Of a stretch of 12,995 nt of DNA, positions 7,352 to 12,995 are shown piece after piece (position 1 is the first letter of the stretch; every line of letters begins with the position of its first letter). The stretch is taken from contig JBKCHQ010000132.1 in assembly GCA_046302715.1 (NCBI GenBank), forward strand, positions 1 to 12,995, written 5' to 3'. Source of the stretch: CAMCXT01 sp046302715. Lineage in GTDB: Bacteria > Bacteroidota > Bacteroidia > M30B66. The position numbers were made by a program, and so were the translations under genes. The notes beneath the pieces are model-generated. The model made no database searches. It saw nothing but the letters and a program-made list of their open reading frames with translations, and was not told the origin of the DNA.

Positions 7352-8207
7352 TTAATACCGGGCGCACCGTATATCCTTTGCTTTTAAGCAAATTAATAAC
7401 ACCGCGTTCACCGGGCAGATGTGCTGCTCCCACCGCGATAAAGCAACTCTCTTTGGCCATAAACGCTTCCAATTTCGGAATCCAATTTTCGTTGCGCTTA
7501 ACCAAAAAGTTCTCGTTAAAGCTGCCCATATCATCCGTTTCTTCTTCAATAAGCTGCTGAACTGAATTTAAATCCTCATTTAAATACTTTTCGAGCAAAC
7601 GATTAAATTCGGTCATTTCACTACCTAACGAACCAACCAGCATTTGCGCCTGATCTTTAAGCGCAATCGTTTCTACCACTGCCATTTGCTGCTGCATGGT
7701 TTCGAGGCCCGATTCAGTCATTTTTGCTTTCGATGCCTGCGATGAAAAATACTTTTCATATCCTTCGGTTTTTCCTAATTGTTCTACCAGGAGCAGCGAA
7801 GAAAAAAAGAAAGGCTTTAACCTACTATATTTTTTAAATTTCTTCTTTTTCATTTTTAATTGGTTGATGCAATATGTTTGCAGCTTCTGATATTCGGCAT
7901 CACCCAGCAGCCCTTGCAGTGTGGTTCCTTTTGGAAGTGTCATGCTTTGAGCCATATCAATCATTTCACGCGTTGATAAATTAAGATCCACCTCCTGAAT
8001 AAGGTGAGTTGATGCATTAAAAGCTTGTTCAACATGAGGCTTTACCACAAATTTTTCCTTGGGAACAATATGTATAGTGCCATATAGATAGCTTTTATGA
8101 TTCAAATTATTACCGCTAATTTCCCATAATAATTGGGCGTTAATGTTATGAATGTTTATAACAATACCCAGGAATAAATACAAATATTTTGAAAAGTTAG
8201 ATCTCAT
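7347..8207 (-). CDS. TraB/GumN (TIKI-like) family exported protein
   Basis: A 286-residue protein of the TraB/PrgY/GumN superfamily (PF01963). The eukaryotic TIKI members are metal-dependent proteases; the bacterial members are poorly understood. The ATG at 8207 gives a good signal peptide (residues 1-24, ending I-N-A before Q25). The longer reading from TTG at 8234 adds nine residues before it and overlaps a promoter-like box, so I rejected it. Family motifs are all present: G-T-I-H at 43-46, E72 and D74 in QEVDL, GLET at 167-170 followed by a Gln-rich stretch, R238-N239 before W242, and GAAHLPGE at 260-267 near the end. The two G-x-x-H motifs are the expected metal-site elements. A lysine-rich patch (about 118-127) lies in the middle. 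The gene is last in the minus-strand series, 62 bases after the SDR gene. Confidence 0.88.
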   Translation of the reverse strand: MRSNFSKYLYLFLGIVINIHNINAQLLWEISGNNLNHKSYLYGTIHIVPKEKFVVKPHVEQAFNASTHLIQEVDLNLSTREMIDMAQSMTLPKGTTLQGLLGDAEYQKLQTYCINQLKMKKKKFKKYSRLKPFFFSSLLLVEQLGKTEGYEKYFSSQASKAKMTESGLETMQQQMAVVETIALKDQAQMLVGSLGSEMTEFNRLLEKYLNEDLNSVQQLIEEETDDMGSFNENFLVKRNENWIPKLEAFMAKESCFIAVGAAHLPGERGVINLLKSKGYTVRPVLN

Positions 8208-8231
8208 AGTTATTAGATTGAATTGGTCGGT

Positions 8232-8258
8232 CAAAATTAAGGGTGTTCGTAGTTACAA
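8232..8258 (-). promoter_or_regulatory. candidate internal promoter for the TraB/GumN gene
   Basis: On the minus strand, TAATTTTG (8239-8232) matches the Bacteroidota -7 box TAnnTTTG exactly. A TTG at 8258-8256 lies 16 bases upstream of it, slightly short of the usual spacing of about 17-23. Transcription would start near 8226 and leave a leader of about 19 bases before the ATG at 8207. The gap between the SDR and TraB genes is the longest in the series, which suits a separate promoter. Confidence 0.45.
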
Positions 8259-8269
8259 TTTTAAATTAA

Positions 8270-9043
8270 TTATTGCTCTGCCACCTTACGTGCAATTAGA
8301 ACCTGAAGATAACGTGGAAAAAAGCCGCCCGACCGTGCCAGAAAGGAATTAATCCAACCGTGAATGGCCAGTGTTTTTTTCTGATGCATCGCCTTATAAG
8401 CAAATTGGGCCACCTCATAAGAACTGGGAATGCCCCTGCGCTTAAACAAACCGCTGTTTTCCATTTTTGCCGCTTCTTTAAAGCCGCTTTCGGTCACGCC
8501 AGGGCACAATGCCGTAATACTTACCCCCGTACCCCTAACCTCGTTTGCCAAGGCCTCCGAAAAATGCAACACATACGATTTACTGGCCGCATAAGCGGCC
8601 ATGAGTGGCACCGGCTGAAAAGCAGCCGTGGAGGCTATATTCATGATATAGCCCTTGCCCCGCCCCAACATTTTAGGCAGAATGGCATGGGTGAGCGCTG
8701 TTAAACTTATAATGTTTAGCCTGAGCATTTCTTCAGTTTGCACGGCATCGGTATCCGCCAGTAATCCAAAGGTGCCAAAACCGGCGTTGTTGACTAGAAA
8801 ATCAACCTCCATATTTTCGGCTTCAAGACGATGCATGATTGAATGTATCGCATCCTGCTGCGCCAAATCCATCGTCCAAACCACAATCTCGCCCTTGCCC
8901 GCTTGTGCACATTCTGCTTTTAATTTTTCAAGAAGCTCGGTGCGCCTTGCTATAGCAATGACCCGATGGCCCTTAGATGCATGTATCTTGGCAAGTTCAT
9001 ATCCAATGACGCTCGATGCACCAGTAATTAATGCTGTTTCCAT
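8270..9043 (-). CDS. classical short-chain dehydrogenase/reductase (SDR)
   Basis: A 257-residue cytoplasmic NAD(P)-dependent oxidoreductase of the classical SDR family (COG0300-like, with a Rossmann fold). Visible motifs are the cofactor loop at 7-14 (T-G-A-S-S-V-I-G), basic residues R33-R34 after the second strand (suggesting NADPH), D59-L60, NNAG at 85-88, N110, S138, the catalytic Y151-x3-K155 in YAASK, and the PG pair at 181-182. The tetrad N110/S138/Y151/K155 is complete. The cofactor loop is odd: the usual TGxxxGxG has its middle Gly replaced by Val (V12, codon GTC). There are no membrane segments apart from a mildly hydrophobic C-terminal end. The substrate cannot be read from sequence. 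The gene starts ten bases after the M24 gene, so the two are probably co-transcribed. The ATG at 9043 leads straight into the first strand of the fold. Confidence 0.93.
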   Translation of the reverse strand: METALITGASSVIGYELAKIHASKGHRVIAIARRTELLEKLKAECAQAGKGEIVVWTMDLAQQDAIHSIMHRLEAENMEVDFLVNNAGFGTFGLLADTDAVQTEEMLRLNIISLTALTHAILPKMLGRGKGYIMNIASTAAFQPVPLMAAYAASKSYVLHFSEALANEVRGTGVSITALCPGVTESGFKEAAKMENSGLFKRRGIPSSYEVAQFAYKAMHQKKTLAIHGWINSFLARSGGFFPRYLQVLIARKVAEQ

Positions 9044-9053
9044 TCTTTGAAAT

Positions 9054-9737
9054 TTAAATCATGATCATTTTTTCCACAAAGGCACCCCTGCCAATTTCTT
9101 TATCGATAATATGCATTTCCAAAATCCAGAAACGCTCTCGGCCCGCTAAATCGGGTTCGCACAATAAACTGCTATTTTCGGGATGCAGGTAATTTCTCTT
9201 TTCTTCGCCACTCAAGCGCTCATGCGGAAAATTCCCAATTAAGTGGCCGCAATGTTCGTTGCCATAGCGCCAGCCGTTTTGCTCAACCAATGTTTTGATA
9301 TAAGCATACGTTTCGGCACCGGTTAATTCATGAAAGTGCTGCTTTATGTATTGGCTTCCAAGCTCCCACAGACGCTCTACGTCCACTGCCAGTTTGTGTA
9401 ATTTAGCATCTTTACCCAGCACGTAGGTTTTGCCGTAATCGGCTTCCCATTCCTCGTACACCGGACCAAAATCGAGAAACAGAATATCGTTTTCGGTTAA
9501 GGTGCAATCGGGCGGATTTTCGGCATAGGGCAATAGCGTATTGGCTCCGGCCCTAACAATGCGCTTGTGCCAAAATTTACGAATGCCCTGCAAATCATCG
9601 GCAAGATTGAAAATCGCCGTATTGAGTTCGGATTCGGTAATGCCGCTTTTTATCAAGCCACGATTTACGATGGCATCAAACAACTCAGCAGCTTTTTGTT
9701 CGGCCTCCTGTAATGAAATTAAAGATGGTTTTCGCAT
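9054..9737 (-). CDS. M24-family metallopeptidase (aminopeptidase P / methionine aminopeptidase-like)
   Basis: A 227-residue protein with the 'pita-bread' fold of family M24, whose members use two metal ions to remove N-terminal residues, often next to proline. All five expected metal ligands can be placed: D89 (LDFG), D100 (ADYG), H165 (HCGHLIG), E207 (LEMH) and E222 near the end (FVEKM). It lacks the N-terminal creatinase-like domain of typical Xaa-Pro aminopeptidases and has no signal peptide, so it should act in the cytoplasm. A WHKR motif (56-59) and an NPPD segment (74-77) lie before the first ligand. The start is four bases after the M14 stop codon, which strongly suggests coupled expression. 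Peptidase activity is likely from the intact ligands, but some M24 members are non-peptidase enzymes (creatinase) or binding proteins. Confidence 0.88.
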   Translation of the reverse strand: MRKPSLISLQEAEQKAAELFDAIVNRGLIKSGITESELNTAIFNLADDLQGIRKFWHKRIVRAGANTLLPYAENPPDCTLTENDILFLDFGPVYEEWEADYGKTYVLGKDAKLHKLAVDVERLWELGSQYIKQHFHELTGAETYAYIKTLVEQNGWRYGNEHCGHLIGNFPHERLSGEEKRNYLHPENSSLLCEPDLAGRERFWILEMHIIDKEIGRGAFVEKMIMI

Positions 9738-9741
9738 TTCC

Positions 9742-11523
9742 TTAACGTATTAATCGATACACCGGGTATTGCAAATACCGCTTATCGGCATAATCGCTGC
9801 GCATGTACCACCAACGCAATCGAGCCTCTTTATCGGCATTGAAAGCTTTATCAGCGGCACATTTTGCCTCAAATTCCTTTTTAAGGTCGGGGCGCTCCTC
9901 CATCATTTTATCGGCAATAGGTGCCATGGCATACAATTCAAAATACTCGGTGAGTTCCGCAACATCAGGAAAAAAGCCCCACTGAAAAAACGACTCCGGC
10001 GATGCGGGCTCCAGCATGAAACAAATCAATTGTCGCAAAGGTTGAGCTGTTGAAACGATTAATGTTCCTTTAGGAATAATGCGTTTCCCACTTTGCTTTT
10101 CTATGTTTTTTGCTTGCAGGCGCATGTGGCCCTGAAAGGGCATCTTACCCAAGTAACTCACCTCATCAAACGAATAGGATTCGGCATTAACGGTAGAATC
10201 ATTACGAACGCTGGTAAATTGGATTCCATGCGATTTCATCCGTTCCACTACTTCCTTTCGGTTGGCAGGTATGGCATAGGCCAATGGTATGTTTACCGCC
10301 TGCGCAGGTTTTTTATTTTTCCAAACCGGTATGGTACAGGTGTAAGGTTCTGCATTCCATGTAGTTACATCGCCGCCGGCTGCCGTACTTTTACGACTCA
10401 GCGCCTTTACTCCTAAAAATGAAACCGAATCGGTGGGTTCGGGCTCGGCCCAGGTGAGTACACATGGTTCGGTAGCAGCCGTTGCATCGGCTTTAATAGC
10501 CGCTCTAAGCGTTTGTTTTTCCGTAACTAGCATACGCAACACCGCCTCCAAAAAAACACGTGTTCCTAAAACCCTTTGCTTAAAGGGCTTTAAGGAATGA
10601 TTCTCAACCAAAATTCCCGGCGTGTGACGCACATCAGCGTAGGCGTTTGAAAAACGAGGCGACATATACGTTTGCATATTGCCTGCTTCAGGTCGGGCCT
10701 CATCCCTTAAAAACACCAGGTTGCCCGGTATTTGTCGCATTTTTTGTAATGCCTGATCGACCGCCGGACGAAGTTTATGTTGCAACCAGCCTGATATTTG
10801 AGGCGAATACACGCTGTTTTCGACAAATCCATACGTAATGTCATATTGATAATCGGCCCCATCCGTAACATGGATGTCGAGGTACACATCGGGGTTTAAC
10901 TTATCGATAAGTGCAACCATGCCCCGAATTTCGGGACTATCGGTTTTAACGTAATCGCGATTGAGGTTCAGGTTTAAAGAATTCGAACGCCACCCTTGCA
11001 GCTTCGGTCCCCGCTGATTGATTCGATGCGTCTCTGACTGATCTAAAAAACCTTCAACATTTAGCACCGGCACAAAGGCGATGGTAACATCCGGCGCCAA
11101 GTCTTTCAATTGGCCAAAAGCCAGATCGCGAAACAACATCATTCCCGCATCCATACCATCAATTTCGCCGGCATGTATGCCGCCCTGCGCCAACATCAGC
11201 GGCTTTTCGGGATTTATGGGCCACTCCTTACTAAAGTAATACACCGGTACATATACACCCGACGCCGTCATGCACAGCATTTCTTCATGCACAGGCGCGC
11301 CCGATCGAATCATTTGTCTGAAAAATAAGAGCATTTCGTCGTAAGTGGCGCTTTGCAATCCATCCGATTTCTCAAACGGACAAGCCCATGCGTCATTACT
11401 TGCACGTTGCAGTTTCTGGCTTTTTCCTTTCCAGGCCGGAACTGGTGGCAAATAGTTTTGCGACCAGGCAGTGCTGCTTAAAAGAAAAACAAATAAGACG
11501 GATTTTTTTTTGACCCACTTCAT
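9742..11523 (-). CDS. M14-family zinc carboxypeptidase, exported
   Basis: A 593-residue exported metallocarboxypeptidase-like protein. A basic start and a hydrophobic core end in A-W-S before Q22, giving a signal peptide of about 21 residues. The M14 domain covers about residues 60-335. Zinc ligands are H117 and E120 in GGIHAGE, and H218 in LDIHVTDG. The substrate-binding Arg is R189 in LNLNRDY, and the catalytic Glu is E307 in LVENHS. The site is therefore complete. A C-terminal region of about 250 residues follows (AYAIPANRKEV at 415-425, LEPASPESFF at 504-513, ending YPVYRL). I recall such an extension from other Bacteroidota M14 proteins. It probably trims C-terminal residues from peptides in the periplasm or outside. 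It is the first gene of the minus-strand series, divergent from the S46 gene. The ATG at 11523 is followed directly by the signal peptide. Confidence 0.92.
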   Translation of the reverse strand: MKWVKKKSVLFVFLLSSTAWSQNYLPPVPAWKGKSQKLQRASNDAWACPFEKSDGLQSATYDEMLLFFRQMIRSGAPVHEEMLCMTASGVYVPVYYFSKEWPINPEKPLMLAQGGIHAGEIDGMDAGMMLFRDLAFGQLKDLAPDVTIAFVPVLNVEGFLDQSETHRINQRGPKLQGWRSNSLNLNLNRDYVKTDSPEIRGMVALIDKLNPDVYLDIHVTDGADYQYDITYGFVENSVYSPQISGWLQHKLRPAVDQALQKMRQIPGNLVFLRDEARPEAGNMQTYMSPRFSNAYADVRHTPGILVENHSLKPFKQRVLGTRVFLEAVLRMLVTEKQTLRAAIKADATAATEPCVLTWAEPEPTDSVSFLGVKALSRKSTAAGGDVTTWNAEPYTCTIPVWKNKKPAQAVNIPLAYAIPANRKEVVERMKSHGIQFTSVRNDSTVNAESYSFDEVSYLGKMPFQGHMRLQAKNIEKQSGKRIIPKGTLIVSTAQPLRQLICFMLEPASPESFFQWGFFPDVAELTEYFELYAMAPIADKMMEERPDLKKEFEAKCAADKAFNADKEARLRWWYMRSDYADKRYLQYPVYRLIR

Positions 11524-11598
11524 GCCTCAAAGAAAGAAAATAATTCTGCAGCGATACAGAAAATTCGCCAAATTCACGCCCGATTTTTCTCCCACACC
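11524..11598. promoter_or_regulatory. 75-base divergent intergenic region
   Basis: This is the only space between the start codons of the M14 (-) and S46 (+) genes, so it should hold at least one promoter for each or a shared control site. No exact TAnnTTTG box is present. The nearest is TGAATTTG on the minus strand, one mismatch away. No Shine-Dalgarno site is clear for the S46 start. I cannot mark an operator. Confidence 0.4.
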
Positions 11599-12995
11599 AT
11601 GAAACGATTTATACCCATCTCAATTCTGTTCTTTTATTGTCTCAACGCCATTGCCGATGAAGGCATGTGGCTTCCTTTGTTGTTAAAACAACTAAACGAA
11701 AAAGACATGAAAAAAATGGGAATGAAAATATCAGCGGAAGATATTTACTCGGTAAACAATTCAAGTCTTAAAGACGCTGTGGTGTTGTTTGGCCGCGGAT
11801 GCACCGGCGAAATCATTAGCAAGGAAGGACTTTTGCTTACCAACCATCACTGCGGTTTTGGCCAAATACAGGAACATTCATCGCTGGAGCACGATTATTT
11901 GAAAGATGGCTTCTGGGCCATGAACCGTGCAGATGAATTGCCCAACCAGGGCTTGACGGTAACCTTTATCATTCGGATGGAGGATGTTACGTCAAAAATT
12001 TTACCGGGCTTAGAGCAAGCTAAAGATGAGAGTGAACGGCAAAAAATGGTGGATGAGCGATCGGCGCAACTGATTCGAGAAGCTGTTGGAACCACGCATT
12101 ATCAAGCCAATGTAAAGCCCATGTATAACGGTAACGAATATTACCTTTTTGTTACCGAAACCTTTCGCGACATCCGTTTGGTGGGAGCACCGCCTCAAAC
12201 CATGGGCAACTTCGGAAAAGATACCGATAACTGGGTATGGCCGCGTCACACCGCCGACTTTAGTTTATTCCGTATATATGCCGGAAAAGATAACAAACCG
12301 GCCGATTATTCGCCCGATAATGTACCCTTTGTTCCCCGCAAACACATGGAAATTAGCTTGAGTGGAATTAAAGAAAATGATTTTACAATGGTGTATGGTT
12401 TTCCGGGGCGCACCAACGAATATTTAAGTTCGTATGCGATAGATCAGCTGGTAAATCAAAACAACCCGCTTAAAGTAGAATTGCGTGGTAAGCGGCTCGA
12501 AATCATGGATAAATACATGAGTGCCGACCGTAAAGTATTTATTCAATATGCCGATAAATATTCGGGGGTATCAAACTATCACAAGAAATGGGCGGGCGAA
12601 GCATTTGGTCTCAAAAAAGCTAAAGCCACCGACCGTAAAAAAGTACTTGAGGAGAAATTTACGAGCAGAGTCGAAGCCAATGCACAGTTTGCATCTTACC
12701 GTAACATCCTTAAAGATTTTAATAAAATTTACACGGAATTGGCCATGGTGCAATACGAATATGACCTGTATGCCGAAGGCTTGTTTAGCATTGAACTTTT
12801 GAACTTTGCCAATGGATTTAAAGAATTAATTCAGAGCGGCATCGATCTGAATACCGATAAAGGAAAAGAGCTGCTTAATGCACAATTGCAGAGAAGTGCC
12901 GAGTTTTTCAAAGATTATTACGCTGCAATTGATCGAGAAACTGCTGGGGAGATGCTTGCTTATTATTATTCCCATTCGAGAGCGCCCTATGCGCC
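11599..12995 (+). CDS. S46-family dipeptidyl-peptidase (DPP7/DPP11-like), 3' partial
   Basis: The first 465 residues of a periplasmic serine peptidase of family S46, which removes dipeptides from peptide N-termini. The family is usually about 700-720 residues, so roughly the last third is missing. A signal peptide (1-19, ending A-I-A) is followed by the typical mature start D-E-G-M-W-L at 20-25. The chymotrypsin-like half shows G-C-T-G-E-I-I-S and then TNHHCGFG at 81-88, with H84 as the likely catalytic His. It also shows the hallmark D-T-D-N-W-V-W-P-R-H-T-A-D-F-S at 208-222, with D220 as the likely catalytic Asp. GFPGRTNEY at 267-275 is also family-like. From about residue 280 the helical domain begins. 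The catalytic Ser and the residue that separates DPP7 from DPP11 specificity lie beyond the window. The frame has no stop to base 12995. The ATG at 11599 is the only good start before the signal peptide. Confidence 0.93.
   Translation, partial: MKRFIPISILFFYCLNAIADEGMWLPLLLKQLNEKDMKKMGMKISAEDIYSVNNSSLKDAVVLFGRGCTGEIISKEGLLLTNHHCGFGQIQEHSSLEHDYLKDGFWAMNRADELPNQGLTVTFIIRMEDVTSKILPGLEQAKDESERQKMVDERSAQLIREAVGTTHYQANVKPMYNGNEYYLFVTETFRDIRLVGAPPQTMGNFGKDTDNWVWPRHTADFSLFRIYAGKDNKPADYSPDNVPFVPRKHMEISLSGIKENDFTMVYGFPGRTNEYLSSYAIDQLVNQNNPLKVELRGKRLEIMDKYMSADRKVFIQYADKYSGVSNYHKKWAGEAFGLKKAKATDRKKVLEEKFTSRVEANAQFASYRNILKDFNKIYTELAMVQYEYDLYAEGLFSIELLNFANGFKELIQSGIDLNTDKGKELLNAQLQRSAEFFKDYYAAIDRETAGEMLAYYYSHSRAPYA

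Noticed and set aside
8208..8234. TTG start for the TraB/GumN gene at 8234
   Set aside because: It would place extra polar residues before the signal peptide and overlaps a -7 promoter-like box; ATG at 8207 is better.
9541..12802. Open frames overlapping the M24, M14 and S46 genes in other frames
   Set aside because: The three peptidases have complete catalytic motifs in their own frames; the overlapping frames are shadows.
1..12995. A defence, toxin-antitoxin, secretion-system or mobile-element module
   Set aside because: Every long gene fits a known family, and none shows nuclease, toxin, transposase, integrase or secretion-apparatus motifs. The large protein is only a likely cargo of the type IX system.

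Overview
The window looks like chromosomal DNA from a member of the Bacteroidota. The evidence is a very long secreted protein that ends in a type B (CHU_C-like) C-terminal domain for type IX secretion, an S46 dipeptidyl-peptidase of the Porphyromonas DPP7/DPP11 kind, several signal peptides cut just before a glutamine, near-absent Shine-Dalgarno sites, and a few matches to the Bacteroidota -7 promoter box TAnnTTTG. The genus cannot be told from the sequence. I see no tRNA, rRNA, CRISPR array, insertion sequence or phage gene.

Layout. Positions 1-1232 (+) hold a membrane O-antigen ligase/polymerase-like protein, cut at its 5' end by the window edge, in AT-rich DNA. Positions 1511-2659 (+) hold a secreted CAP/SCP-domain protein with a long unassigned C-terminal half. 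Facing it is a 1299-residue secreted protein (2736-6635, -) with an N-terminal 'FIENK' (DUF7948-like) domain, a propeller-like middle, six Ig-like 'TWNG...GCDS' repeats and a type IX secretion C-terminal domain. A gene-poor 711-base stretch follows (6636-7346), holding candidate promoters and RNA-like hairpins. Next is a compact minus-strand group read from right to left: M14 zinc carboxypeptidase (11523-9742), M24 metallopeptidase (9737-9054), SDR oxidoreductase (9043-8270) and TraB/GumN-family protein (8207-7347). Divergent from it, 75 bases away, an S46 dipeptidyl-peptidase starts at 11599 (+) and runs off the right edge.

How the genes may work together. The M14-M24-SDR spacings (4 and 10 bases) suggest one transcript. 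TraB lies 62 bases further on and has its own candidate promoter. The exported M14 enzyme and the divergent, exported S46 enzyme would trim peptides from opposite ends outside the cytoplasm, and the signal-less M24 enzyme would act on peptides inside. This is a plausible peptide-scavenging neighbourhood, but the link is inferred from position only. The left part concerns the cell surface (polysaccharide, CAP protein, T9SS cargo).

I did not find a convincing new multi-gene system. The least explained items are a nested inverted repeat across the TraB stop codon, a strand-biased hairpin in the 6636-7346 gap, and a CAP protein whose C-terminal half looks like a decayed second CAP domain.
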